Shown here: piece by piece, positions 23,837-32,510 of the stretch | Layout of the letters: each line of letters starts with the position of its first letter | Position numbering within the stretch: the first letter of the stretch is position 1 | Origin: Pseudomonadota bacterium | GTDB taxonomy: Bacteria > Pseudomonadota > Alphaproteobacteria > Rhodospirillales > Casp-alpha2 | DNA length: 34,451 bases | Direction of reading: 5' to 3' | NCBI GenBank assembly: GCA_027624235.1 | Contig: JAQBYB010000027.1 | Span: 1-34,451 of the forward strand | Made by a program: the position numbers and the translations under genes | Notes under the pieces: generated by a model | What the model saw: the letters and a program-made list of their open reading frames with translations, nothing else | What the model was told of the DNA's origin: nothing | The model's database searches: none

Positions 23837-26800
23837 GTGCCGCCGAAAGACGCCCTCACTGAAAATCTCGTTTCCGCGCCAACGGTTGCCGATGACAGCC
23901 TTGGGGGCGGCCTCCTAAGTGCGATCAATTCCATGCCCGAGGGGGTCGCCCTGTTCGACACCGACGACTGTCTGGTCTACTTCAACGAGACTTTCCAGCG
24001 ACGGCATCCACTCGGCAAGAAATTCGCAAAGCTGGGGATTTCCTTTGAATACATGGTCCGTGCCAATGTTGAAAAGGGAAACGCCCTTGAGGCAATCGGC
24101 CGCGAAGAAGAATTCATCCGGGAAAGAATGGAACTGCATCGCAATCCGATGGGTCCGATCTATCGCCACCTGAACAACGGGGCGAGCGTCATCATCAATG
24201 AAAGCCGCACCCCCGATGGCGGCACCTTGTATACTACAACCGAGGTCACCGAACTTAAACAGATCGAGAAAGACCTCCGGGAAAAAGAGGCGCTGACCCG
24301 GCGTATGCTGGAAGCCAGCCCCGTCGGCGTTCTTATCGCGAACAGGAAAGGAAAGCACTTATTCGCCAATGAACGGGCGCTTGATATTCAAGGCGTGTCC
24401 CGCGACGAGCTTTTTTCCACGAACGCCACCGGCTACTACGCCGACCCCGGCGAGAGGAAAAGGCTGAAAGACAATCTATACAAAACCGGGGACACGCCGC
24501 CGACCGAGGTCGAACTGGTCAAACCCGACGGCACGCACTACTTCGTCATCCTGTCTTCGACGTTGATTGAATTCGAGGGCCAAAAAGCGCACCTGACATA
24601 TCTTTACGACATCACCGAACTCAAACGCGCCGAGGAAGCGTTAAGGTCAAGCGAGAGCCGTCTCAGGGGCGCCATTGATAGCCTTCAGGAAGGCTTTGCG
24701 TTTTACGATGCCGACGACCGCCTGGTGCTGTTCAATGATGAATATCGGCGCCTTCACCCCGGCCTGGACGATGTCATCAAACCGGGCATGTATTGCGAGG
24801 ATTTGTTGCGCGCCAAAGTCGAGCGCGGTTTGAGTGCCGAGGCCCAGGGCCGCGAGCAAGAGCATATCCGCGAGCGCATGGAACACCACCGAAACCCCAA
24901 GGGCACCCTCACGCGGACGCTGGCCGATGGCACCTCATACATCATCACGGAAAACCGGACGGTTGACGGTGGCACCGTCGTGACGGAAACCGATATTACC
25001 GAACGCCGGAAGCTGGAAAGCCAGGCGCTGGCGGAACATCACCGATTGCTTGATGCCATTGATAGCATCGATGGCGGCGTCGCGCTTTTTGACGCCGATG
25101 ATATTCTGTTGCTTTGCAATGCGACCTACAGAGAAAGACTCCAGAAAATCGAACCTATCCTGTCCCCCGGCATTTCCTACGAGGAAATCATCCGCGCTTT
25201 TGCCAAGCAGGGGCTCAACACCGAGGCCAAGGCGGACCCGGAAAAATACGTCAGGGAGCGATTGGCGCGGCACCGAAAACTGGAACCTTCAACCGTTCAG
25301 ATGACCGATACCGGCGCCTGGATCATGCTCCGGGAATACCGGACATCGGAAGGCGGGACCTTGCTTATCCGTACCGATGAGACCGCGCGCATTCAGGACG
25401 AGGAAGCGTTACACGCTAGCGAAACTCTTTTGCGAACCATCATGGACAATGCCGATGTCGATATCACCCTCAAGGATTTGGACGGGAAATTCCTCTTATC
25501 CAACCGGAAATTTCAGGAAAACCACGGCCTCACCCATGAACAGATAGCCGGAAAAACTCTTAGTGAACTTTATTCTCCTGAAGAGGCGATGGAATCAATA
25601 GAGATGGAACGAAAGGTTCTGAAAACCGGAGAACCCTTTTCCCAGGAGTTGAAACCCATCAATGGGCCCGTCAGAAGGACGTATTTCACGACCAAGTTTC
25701 CGATCCGCAACGATGCCGGGGATATCGTTTCCATTGGCACAATCAATATAGAAATTACCAATTTCAAGGAAGCCGAAATCGCGCTGATGGATAGTGAGGC
25801 GCGCTTCCGGGATATTGCCGAGGCGGCGTCCGACCATTTCTGGGAAATGGGACCGGACCTATGTTTTAAATTCATATCCGAACGGTTTTACGAGAATACG
25901 GGCTTGGCCCCAGAAGACTTCATCGGCAAAACTAGATGGGAGTTCGTCGGGGCGGAAACAATCGAGGAAAATCTGGAACTTTGGGCGACCCACCGGAAGG
26001 AGGTGGAAGACCATCAGCCCTTCCGTAATTTTGAATATTCGCTCAGACTATCTAACGGACAAACGCGCTATCTTAGCACTAGCGGCAAACCATTTTTCGG
26101 CCTCGACGGAACCTTCATGGGATACCGGGGCGTCAGTACCGACATAACCGATTACCGCCGCGCCCAAAGTGACCTGTCGCAACACAATAAAATGGAGTCC
26201 CTGGGCTACCTGGCCGGTGGGATGGCGCACAACCTCAACAACCTGATGCAGCCAATCTTGATTCTGGGGGAGATGACGAAAAACAATCTGCAACAGGGAA
26301 GCCGGGACCACCAGAACCTGGAGATCATCTGCCGGGCCGGCGCCAGCGCCCAGGAATTGGTCGAACGGATATCGGCCTTTAGCCGCCAGCAGGACCTCAA
26401 CCGGAAGAGTCTTGATGTCGTCGAAATCATCCAAGACGGATTAAGCCTGATCCGCCCGACTGTTCCGGCGTCGATCACCATCCGGGAAGATCTGGACAGG
26501 GAAACAGGCCAGATTCTGGTCGACAAGGCGCAAATTCTGACGGTGATGATGAATCTGATTTCCAACGCGATCGATGCAATGGAGGGCATCACCGGAGAAT
26601 TGATTATTTCCCTTTCCCGAATTAAAATCGACGAACCGTCTTCCATCTCCGGCCTTGAAAGCGGTGTTTACGCGAAACTGGCGATTACCGATTCCGGCCA
26701 TGGCATCGACGAAGGAACGCTGAACAAGATATTCGATCCCTTTTTCACCACCAAAAGCATCGGCAAGGGAACAGGCCTAGGCCTTTCAACGGCATTTGGG

Positions 26801-26902
26801 ATCGTTCACAAACATGGCGGCATTATCCGGGCCATGAGTAAACCCGGCGACAATACTACCTTTGAGATATATCTCCCGCTCATACGGTATGATACGTTTT
26901 AA
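23837..26902 (+). CDS. Six-PAS sensor histidine kinase
   Basis: 1021 residues from GTG at 23837, with GAAGGGA upstream. There is no membrane segment, so it is soluble. Three PAS domains of one kind (about 29-137, 279-388, 406-516) share the pattern of an AI(N/D)S start, a DADD-like strand, then RER near the end and GGT(L/V). Three more typical PAS domains are at about 150-265, 530-650 and 655-780. The dimerisation helix carries His798 in GGMAHNLNNLMQPI, close to the HDFNN box of HWE/NtrB-like kinases but with Asn after His. The ATPase domain has Asn910 (NLISNAIDAM), Asp952 (DSGHGI) and the FDPFFTTK, GTGLGLS motifs. It has no receiver of its own; a receiver-only gene follows 52 bp downstream. 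Confidence 0.93.
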   Translation: MPPKDALTENLVSAPTVADDSLGGGLLSAINSMPEGVALFDTDDCLVYFNETFQRRHPLGKKFAKLGISFEYMVRANVEKGNALEAIGREEEFIRERMELHRNPMGPIYRHLNNGASVIINESRTPDGGTLYTTTEVTELKQIEKDLREKEALTRRMLEASPVGVLIANRKGKHLFANERALDIQGVSRDELFSTNATGYYADPGERKRLKDNLYKTGDTPPTEVELVKPDGTHYFVILSSTLIEFEGQKAHLTYLYDITELKRAEEALRSSESRLRGAIDSLQEGFAFYDADDRLVLFNDEYRRLHPGLDDVIKPGMYCEDLLRAKVERGLSAEAQGREQEHIRERMEHHRNPKGTLTRTLADGTSYIITENRTVDGGTVVTETDITERRKLESQALAEHHRLLDAIDSIDGGVALFDADDILLLCNATYRERLQKIEPILSPGISYEEIIRAFAKQGLNTEAKADPEKYVRERLARHRKLEPSTVQMTDTGAWIMLREYRTSEGGTLLIRTDETARIQDEEALHASETLLRTIMDNADVDITLKDLDGKFLLSNRKFQENHGLTHEQIAGKTLSELYSPEEAMESIEMERKVLKTGEPFSQELKPINGPVRRTYFTTKFPIRNDAGDIVSIGTINIEITNFKEAEIALMDSEARFRDIAEAASDHFWEMGPDLCFKFISERFYENTGLAPEDFIGKTRWEFVGAETIEENLELWATHRKEVEDHQPFRNFEYSLRLSNGQTRYLSTSGKPFFGLDGTFMGYRGVSTDITDYRRAQSDLSQHNKMESLGYLAGGMAHNLNNLMQPILILGEMTKNNLQQGSRDHQNLEIICRAGASAQELVERISAFSRQQDLNRKSLDVVEIIQDGLSLIRPTVPASITIREDLDRETGQILVDKAQILTVMMNLISNAIDAMEGITGELIISLSRIKIDEPSSISGLESGVYAKLAITDSGHGIDEGTLNKIFDPFFTTKSIGKGTGLGLSTAFGIVHKHGGIIRAMSKPGDNTTFEIYLPLIRYDTF

Positions 26903-26954
26903 CCCCGCCCCGATAAGGCGATTTAGATGAAAAACTAAAAATGGCAAGGCTTCC

Positions 26955-27341
26955 ATGGCTAGAATCCTTCTGATCGAAGATGAGGAAATGGTGCGTTACA
27001 GCCTGCGGTGCGCCCTGGAGGATGACGGCCACGAGGTTTTCGAGGCTTCCGACGGCGACGGCGGCGTTTCCCTTTTCAAAGAGATGGCCAACGCCCCCAC
27101 CCCCGCCGATATCGTCATCACCGATATCCTGATGCCGAAGAAACACGGTTATGACACCATTTCTGAAATCAAAGGCCTTTCGCCGACAGTAAAAATCATC
27201 GCCATTTCCGGCGGCGGCGGCAACAACTTCAATCCAAAAGCGTTCCGGGACATGTCCGACTTCCTCGGCGCCGACCACGTTCTTTCCAAACCATTTTCAG
27301 CCAAGGATTTTCTTTCGGCGGTCAACGACTGCCTTTTCTGA
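26955..27341 (+). CDS. Single-domain response regulator
   Basis: 128 residues comprising only a receiver domain: acidic pocket Asp9-Glu10, phosphoacceptor Asp57 (VITDILMPK), Ser85 and Lys112 (LSKPF). There is no output domain, so it may pass phosphate on or bind a partner, as CheY-like and DivK-like proteins do. It sits 52 bp after the PAS kinase and is its likely partner. Cys19 and Cys126 are unremarkable. Confidence 0.93.
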   Translation: MARILLIEDEEMVRYSLRCALEDDGHEVFEASDGDGGVSLFKEMANAPTPADIVITDILMPKKHGYDTISEIKGLSPTVKIIAISGGGGNNFNPKAFRDMSDFLGADHVLSKPFSAKDFLSAVNDCLF

Positions 27342-27429
27342 TTCCGGGCTTCTCCCTTGCCACCATTGAAGCGAACGCGCATCAATAGTCCTATGACACT
27401 GACCGTGAGACGGAAAGAAAGGATAAGAA

Positions 27430-27750
27430 ATGATCGCGGTGATTTTCGAAGTAAACCCCGACCCCGAACAAAGCGCCCGGTATTTTGAGCTTGCCGCCGG
27501 GCTTCGCGAAAAGCTCGATACGGTTGACGGATTTATCTCCATCGAACGGTTTCAAAGCCTTGCCGATGAAAACAAATTCGTGTCGCTATCGTTCTGGCGT
27601 GATCGCGAAGCGGTCGACGCCTGGTACCAGGTCCCCGAGCATGGCAAGGCCCAGGATGAAGGGCGACAGAGAATTTTTCAGGACTACCGGATCAGAGTCG
27701 CCGAGGTCTTTCGGGATTATGATATGGCCCAAGGGCGCCCCGCGTCTTAG
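27430..27750 (+). CDS. ABM-domain (antibiotic biosynthesis monooxygenase-like) protein
   Basis: 106 residues with a ferredoxin-like dimeric alpha/beta barrel fold: an IAVIFEVNPDPEQSARYFELAAGLREKL start, then DGFISIERFQSLADENKFVSLSFWRDREAVDAWYQVPEHGKAQ and the YRIRVAEVFRDYDM end. AAGGA precedes the ATG. Members include quinol monooxygenases, heme-degrading enzymes and many small proteins of unknown role; no cofactor motif decides here. It is 88 bp after the response regulator on the same strand and may be a separate unit. Confidence 0.87.
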   Translation: MIAVIFEVNPDPEQSARYFELAAGLREKLDTVDGFISIERFQSLADENKFVSLSFWRDREAVDAWYQVPEHGKAQDEGRQRIFQDYRIRVAEVFRDYDMAQGRPAS

Positions 27751-27758
27751 ACCCGGGC

Positions 27759-27787
27759 AAAAAAACGCCGGGTTCGAAAACCCGGCG
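27759..27787 (-). terminator. Intrinsic terminator, strongest on the minus strand
   Basis: CGCCGGGTT (27766-27774) and AACCCGGCG (27779-27787) form a perfect 9-bp stem with a 4-base loop. On the minus strand it is followed by seven T residues (plus-strand A-run 27759-27765); on the plus strand only AGTTT follows. It may end the ABM transcript weakly and a minus-strand transcript strongly. Confidence 0.8.
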
Positions 27788-27890
27788 AGTTTAACAGGGA
27801 GGGTCAGGGGCGAGGGGTACAGCCCCTGACCTGGAGAAACCACCACCTTATGGGGGGGCAAAAAGGAAGGCGGTTGCTCGATTTGCCTCA
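27759..27890 (-). ncRNA. Candidate small RNA with C-rich single-stranded motifs
   Basis: On the minus strand this stretch would start near 27890, pass several C-rich motifs (CCTTCC, TTTCTCC, CCCTCCCTG), form the stem GGTCAGGGGC/GCCCCTGACC (27802-27831), and end in the terminator at 27787-27759. C-rich segments complementary to Shine-Dalgarno sequences are typical of alphaproteobacterial regulatory RNAs such as the CcsR and mmgR families. A TAATAT that could be a -10 box lies just upstream; no convincing -35 is seen. No minus-strand gene is present to use the terminator otherwise. Confidence 0.4.
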
Positions 27891-28066
27891 TATTAAGGTA
27901 TGTATGTTTCCGGAGTTTATCGATTTGGTTTCTAAATGTAACAAATTATGACCATCATGAATTATTTTAACCTATTGAAATGAATTGCTTTTCCGACGTT
28001 CTGGCCCATCCATGAAAAATACACCGTTGAATTTCTCGCAAACTGTCGCCACGAAGGGCCGAAGCG

Positions 28067-29389
28067 GTGAGTAAAACAACGATCAAATCCACCCTGGCGC
28101 GGCGGGTTTGGGATTCCCGGGGGCGCCCAACCATCGAGGTCGAAATCACGCTGCGCTACGGCGCCAAGGGCCGGGCCATTGCCCCGGCGGGCGCTTCCTT
28201 GGGGATCGGCGAAGCGGTCGAATCCAGGGATGGCGGCGACGCCTTCGGCGGTCTCGGCGTCGAGGCGGCCGTCGCCACCGTCAACGGTGAAATCGCCAAG
28301 ACCCTCAAGGGCAGGGATGCCGCGGACCAAGCCAGCATCGACAAACTATTGATCGCTGTTGACGGCACCGCCGATAAAAGCCGGCTTGGCGGCAATACCA
28401 TGATCGCCACCTCCATGGCCGCCGCCGATGCCGCCGCCGATGCCCATCGCATGCCGCTTTGGCAATACCTGCGGGATTCCAATGGTCAGCCCGCGCCGAC
28501 GTTTCTACCGCTTCCGGAAATTCAAATTTTCGGCGGCGGGGTGCACGCCGGTGGCCGCGTCGATGTCCAGGAGTACATGGTCATCGCCACCGGCGCCGAC
28601 AGCTTCGCCCAGGCCCTGGACTGGACCGCCGAGGTCTATCGTGCCGCCGCCGGGCTGATGGCGGACAAGGGCATGTTGCAAGGTGTCGCCGATCAAGGCG
28701 GCCTGTGGCCGAATTTCAACAGCAACGAAGAGGCCCTGGAATTGTTGATGCGGGCGATCGAGGCGGCGGGGCTGACGCCGGGTCAGGATATCAGCCTGTC
28801 GCTGGACATCGCGGCCAGTCAATTCGGGTCCAAGGGCAAATATCATCTTGCCCGTGACGGGCGAACGCTGGATTCAGACGGCTTGTCGGGGCTTTTGGTG
28901 GATTGGATCGAACGCTACCCCATTGTCTGCGTCGAAGACCCGCTGGCCGAGGGCGACAAGGAAGGCATGATCCGCTTTACCTGGGCCGTCGGCAAGCGCG
29001 TGCAGGTGGTTGGCGATGACTTCCTGGTCACCAGCGCCGAACGGATCCGCGCCCGCGCCAGGGACAAAGCCTGTAACGCGGTGCTGATCACCCCCAATCA
29101 GGCCGGAACGCTGACGGAAACCCTGGCGGCGCTGTCCGCCGCCCGCAAAGCCGGGTTCAACGCCATTGCCTCGGCCCGGTCAGGCGACAGCGAAGATGTC
29201 GGCATCGTCCATCTGGCGACCGGCTGGGACATTGAACAGATCAAAGTGGGATCGATTACCAGGGGCGAGAGAACGGCAAAGTGGAACGAGGGATTGCGCA
29301 TCGCCGGCGCGCTGGCCGCCTTGGCCGGGGAAGATGGAAACATCGATGGTCCATTGCCGCCGGCAGGGACCTTCCCCTGGGGAAAATAA
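28067..29389 (+). CDS. Enolase-superfamily protein resembling enolase, catalytic acid/base residues replaced
   Basis: 440 residues, aligning by eye along the whole of enolase: VWDSRGRPTIEVEI, APAGASLG, VHAGGRVDVQEYM, LDIAASQF, VEDPLAEGD, VVGDDFLVT, EQIKVGSITRGERTAKWNE. The metal and phosphate ligands are kept (Ser44, Asp247, Glu290, Asp317 or 318, Arg371, Ser372, Lys393), as are His160 and Glu169. The catalytic lysine of the LIKxNQIG motif (Lys345 in yeast) is Thr342, the general acid Glu of DEGG (Glu211) is Gln210, and the loop histidine of SHRSGE (His373) is Ala370. Dehydration of 2-phosphoglycerate is therefore unlikely. It could act on a related acid or bind RNA or protein. The gene starts with GTG and faces the cyclic-nucleotide-domain gene, whose stop is 9 bp away. 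Confidence 0.85.
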   Translation: MSKTTIKSTLARRVWDSRGRPTIEVEITLRYGAKGRAIAPAGASLGIGEAVESRDGGDAFGGLGVEAAVATVNGEIAKTLKGRDAADQASIDKLLIAVDGTADKSRLGGNTMIATSMAAADAAADAHRMPLWQYLRDSNGQPAPTFLPLPEIQIFGGGVHAGGRVDVQEYMVIATGADSFAQALDWTAEVYRAAAGLMADKGMLQGVADQGGLWPNFNSNEEALELLMRAIEAAGLTPGQDISLSLDIAASQFGSKGKYHLARDGRTLDSDGLSGLLVDWIERYPIVCVEDPLAEGDKEGMIRFTWAVGKRVQVVGDDFLVTSAERIRARARDKACNAVLITPNQAGTLTETLAALSAARKAGFNAIASARSGDSEDVGIVHLATGWDIEQIKVGSITRGERTAKWNEGLRIAGALAALAGEDGNIDGPLPPAGTFPWGK

Positions 29390-29398
29390 TCGGTTTTT

Positions 29399-31285
29399 TT
29401 ATTCGGGGCTTTGGGCCTGGCCCCGGATACGGCTGACGAGGACGGCGATCAGGCGTCTTAACACCCGGTCGCTCTCTTCAAGCCGGTCGAGCCGGCCCTG
29501 TAAGGAACTGCGGGAGATGGCGCTCAGCTTCAAATCGGACAGCGCACGGGCCGACGCCATCCGGGGCGAATTATCAATCAAGGACATCTCGCCGATGATC
29601 TCGCCGCGGTCGAGGATCGCCAACACCCGCTCTTTGTTGCCGGTGGCGCGGAAAATTTCGACCTCGCCGGAAATAATCAGATAGGCCAGTTCGCCGATCT
29701 CCCCTTCCTCGAAAAGGATGTCGCCGGACTTGAACGTTATTTGCTCGCTGGTTTTGTCATTCATGGCCTTCGCCCCCTCATCCATACCATATGCGTTTTT
29801 AGCCTTCTTAGGCATTCCATTGCCGCCGCCCGCGAGCCTTCCAACAAGAGCATCCAATTCCCCGGCGATGCGCGCTTTCCAATCGTCCGGAACCCCCTGT
29901 TGATTGAGACGCTGCTTCAACCCGTTCACCACATTGATGACCATGTCCGGGCCGGAGGCATCGGGCACCAACGAGGCCATATGATTCAACTGCCGCATAA
30001 TCCTGTCGATGGCCTGCTTAATCAGAACCGGATCCTTAGCGCCGGTGGGGGAAACCGCCAAATCGAGCAGAAACCCCAAGCGCACGGCACGGTTGGGCAT
30101 CACGTCCAAAAGGTGGTCGATGGCCTGCTCACGGGTTAGATCGTTTGGGCCTTCGGACAAGATAATGCGGGCGCGTTTGACAACGGCCTCACACATGCCG
30201 GGTCCGCCTAACATGCCTTCCCCATCCGCCAAAAAACGAACCAACCCGACAAAGGCGTCGCGTTCGCCGGATCGGCCCTCCTTGGTCAGATTCTGAATGC
30301 CGGAAATTTCGTGCTCGACCCGCTCCAACAGCACTTGGCGGGTCAGGGGCAGGTCGAAACGGGACATCATTTCGTTCAATTCGACAATGCACGAAATCGG
30401 ATTTTTCGGCGGCTTGACGCTGCCGCGGCTTAAATTAATGAGCTGGCGGTTGGCCGTTGCCATGTCCGGCTGACCACCCAGAATTTCCATTACCGCCCCG
30501 GCGCCGTCGAGGATTTCGGCGGCGATTTCATCTACGTATGCAACCGCCTCGGGGCTCGGCGCATCGCGGCTCATGGCAATCAGATGCAATATTTTTCCGC
30601 CCCAGCCGCCGCTCCCGGAAATGCGGCCGGCCAGCGCGCCGAGGATCGCCAGCCTTCGCTCGTTAACTGATTTTTCCCACTGTCCGGCGCTCTCGACCAA
30701 CGCATTCAGGCCCTTGGCCCGAAGCAACGCCGAATATTTTTCCGCGTTAGGCTCCGCCTTCGCCCGCTTCTTGATATCCTCGAAGGCGCGGGCGATGACC
30801 TCCACCCGGTCCATCGCCTTGCTGCCGTCGGCCTTGGCCTGAATGCCGCCGATGCGCTGCATGGCCGGGCCGAACAACTTGTCGTTGCGTTCCAACATCA
30901 TCAACTGACCGGGGTCGAAGGCCAATTCCAACGCCGTCATGCCCCGGTCGTCCAACAACCGTCGCAGCAGCTTGCCGGCCGTGCGCCGCGCCGGAAAACT
31001 ATAAAAATCGATGGTCTTTTCGCACACTGGGGACTCGTGAACAGGCGCCAGGGAAATCACATTCGGGTCGCGGTCGAGGCGTTCCTCGAAGATGACTTCG
31101 AGCGCGCCGGTGCGCTCGCTTTCAGAGACCACGCGCACCCCTTCCGGCTTGTTGAAGGTGACGGCCAGCAAACTTTCGGCCTGCCCCAGCGCCGCCGAGC
31201 GAACGGTGTGGGTAGAGTCCAAAATCCACCGATTGCCTTCGGCGGTTAAGACTTCATAGCTTTTGCCAGCGAGGTTTTTCGCCAT
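29399..31285 (-). CDS. Protein with C-terminal cyclic-nucleotide-binding domain and unknown N-terminus
   Basis: 628 residues. The last part (about 505-605) is a cNMP-binding beta barrel: FKSGDILFEEGEIGELAYLIISGEVEIF, then the phosphate-binding cassette GEIIGEMSLIDNSPRMASARA (561-581) with the expected Glu and Arg575. The first 500 residues match no family I know. They are mostly helical, with an N-terminal beta-rich part, and contain several blocks of leucine- and charge-rich helices (about 130-420). No membrane segment or signal is visible, so it is cytoplasmic. It is 98 bp downstream of, and on the same strand as, the MotA/ExbB-like cluster and could share its transcript, linking that system to a second messenger. 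Confidence 0.8.
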   Translation of the reverse strand: MAKNLAGKSYEVLTAEGNRWILDSTHTVRSAALGQAESLLAVTFNKPEGVRVVSESERTGALEVIFEERLDRDPNVISLAPVHESPVCEKTIDFYSFPARRTAGKLLRRLLDDRGMTALELAFDPGQLMMLERNDKLFGPAMQRIGGIQAKADGSKAMDRVEVIARAFEDIKKRAKAEPNAEKYSALLRAKGLNALVESAGQWEKSVNERRLAILGALAGRISGSGGWGGKILHLIAMSRDAPSPEAVAYVDEIAAEILDGAGAVMEILGGQPDMATANRQLINLSRGSVKPPKNPISCIVELNEMMSRFDLPLTRQVLLERVEHEISGIQNLTKEGRSGERDAFVGLVRFLADGEGMLGGPGMCEAVVKRARIILSEGPNDLTREQAIDHLLDVMPNRAVRLGFLLDLAVSPTGAKDPVLIKQAIDRIMRQLNHMASLVPDASGPDMVINVVNGLKQRLNQQGVPDDWKARIAGELDALVGRLAGGGNGMPKKAKNAYGMDEGAKAMNDKTSEQITFKSGDILFEEGEIGELAYLIISGEVEIFRATGNKERVLAILDRGEIIGEMSLIDNSPRMASARALSDLKLSAISRSSLQGRLDRLEESDRVLRRLIAVLVSRIRGQAQSPE

Positions 31286-31383
31286 GTCATCCCTGATCGA
31301 GAAAACTATACATTTTTATCTAGAGGGCATGATCGGAGAAAAGGGTAAATATTTAAAGAATCACCCTAGTTTAAAAATACGCT

Positions 31384-31905
31384 TTAAATGCTCTCATTTC
31401 GGGGATTGAAAATCCGAGCTGGCGCCGACGGGAAAGCCTTTTGCGGCGGCAATGGCGGCGGCATAATATCGACGTTGAGATCGCCCCAATCCTCCAAGCT
31501 TCTGCGGTAAAACGGTTTTTTCAACACGATCGTCGAATTTTCCAGGACCGCATCGTCGACGGCGTCTTCCAGCTTTTCCGCCAGTTTCAGGTTCCAGGGA
31601 ACCTTGTAGTACCGGGGCTCGGACGAACCGGCGAGGAGAAGCCACAAATAAATGGCATTGCCTTCGTCCAGGCTGGTGCCGAGCAGGACCGCATCCATCG
31701 TATTGCGCTCAATCCACTCGAAGCTCATCGGCTTGGGCTTGGACAGCATCTCGATCAGTTCGACATAGAGGATCGGGATAAAAAGCGTGGTAATCACGAT
31801 CGCCGCCACCCTGACCTTGGTCGACCGGGGCGCCCAGATCGCAAGCGCCGCCAGCGCCGCCGCAATGCCGGTGGCGCCGGCAAAGACATAGAACAGGATA
31901 TCCAT
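31384..31905 (-). CDS. Two-TM membrane protein of the MotA/ExbB-like cluster, function unknown
   Basis: 173 residues with membrane segments at about 3-24 and 32-53. A soluble part follows (SFEWIERNTMDAVLLGTSLDEGNAIYLWLLL and onwards), and the C-terminus is proline-rich (DIMPPPLPPQKAFP). The middle carries an EPRYYKVPW segment. I recognise no family. Its ATG shares one base with the TAA stop of the preceding gene (31905-31907), so translation is likely coupled. Confidence 0.82.
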   Translation of the reverse strand: MDILFYVFAGATGIAAALAALAIWAPRSTKVRVAAIVITTLFIPILYVELIEMLSKPKPMSFEWIERNTMDAVLLGTSLDEGNAIYLWLLLAGSSEPRYYKVPWNLKLAEKLEDAVDDAVLENSTIVLKKPFYRRSLEDWGDLNVDIMPPPLPPQKAFPSAPARIFNPRNESI

Positions 31906-32510
31906 TATTTCCGTCCTCCCGTGATCAAAGGCTTCCTGAGGGTGCTGACGCTGCCTTCGACCAGTTCACCCTGGTCGGTCAGGCGGAAGCGAAAGGCGGT
32001 TTCCTCCTGCGAGCGGCGGTAGAGGTGAACCGTGGTTTCCAGAATCTGGCGAAGACTTTCGTACTTCGAACGCGCGCTGACGACGACGTGGACCGGAATG
32101 GTGACGCCCGGCGTCAACGGCCCGTACATGTGCACGTTGACGGTGTATTCGCCCTCCGGGATGCCTCGGCTGTAGGTAATTTCATAGTTTTTATCGGTGG
32201 CGTCTCCCTCACCGCCCAAGTCGTCCCTGAGAAGGTTGAACGTCTGCCCGCCCATGTTCCAGAACCCGACCGGCACTTCCCTCGGCGCCTGCACCCACAA
32301 ATCGACGTCAAAGGGCATGGTGTTGGGCCAGTGCATCTCGATGACGACATTGCCCGGCGCCTTTTGTTCCTCGGTTTCTTCCTGTTTCAGCGTGATGTGG
32401 GGCAGCAGCATGATGACCATGGCGACGAACCCGATCAGCGCCAGCAGAATGACGTCCCGAAAGACCGTCCCCCAGGTGTCTTCGTCCAGATAATCAAGTC
32501 CCTCCTGCAT
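31905..32510 (-). CDS. One-TM periplasmic protein, ExbD-like in layout, with DUF2135-like domain
   Basis: 201 residues. A short cytoplasmic start (MQEGLDYLDEDTWGTVF) precedes one membrane helix (about 20-38) with Asp19 at its inner end, where ExbD and MotB carry their proton-binding Asp. The periplasmic part (about 60-145) resembles DUF2135/YfaP-type beta-sandwiches: DVDLWVQAP, then GFWNMGGQTFNLLRDDLGGEGDATDKNYEITYSRGIPEGEYTVNVHMYG. A coiled, charged tail follows. The gene overlaps the MotA/ExbB-like gene by 17 bp and has GGAGG before the ATG. It should be the stator-like partner of that channel; the domain match is by eye. Confidence 0.82.
   Translation of the reverse strand: MQEGLDYLDEDTWGTVFRDVILLALIGFVAMVIMLLPHITLKQEETEEQKAPGNVVIEMHWPNTMPFDVDLWVQAPREVPVGFWNMGGQTFNLLRDDLGGEGDATDKNYEITYSRGIPEGEYTVNVHMYGPLTPGVTIPVHVVVSARSKYESLRQILETTVHLYRRSQEETAFRFRLTDQGELVEGSVSTLRKPLITGGRK

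Larger units (their letters stand above)
27751..28066. other. 316-bp structured intergenic region before the enolase paralogue
   Basis: It contains two perfect hairpins (27766-27787 and 27802-27831), a G-rich and then C-rich stretch (27840-27880), and AT-rich DNA towards 28000 that may hold promoters. No supported protein gene. On the minus strand the first part reads like a small RNA ending in an intrinsic terminator. Confidence 0.6.
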
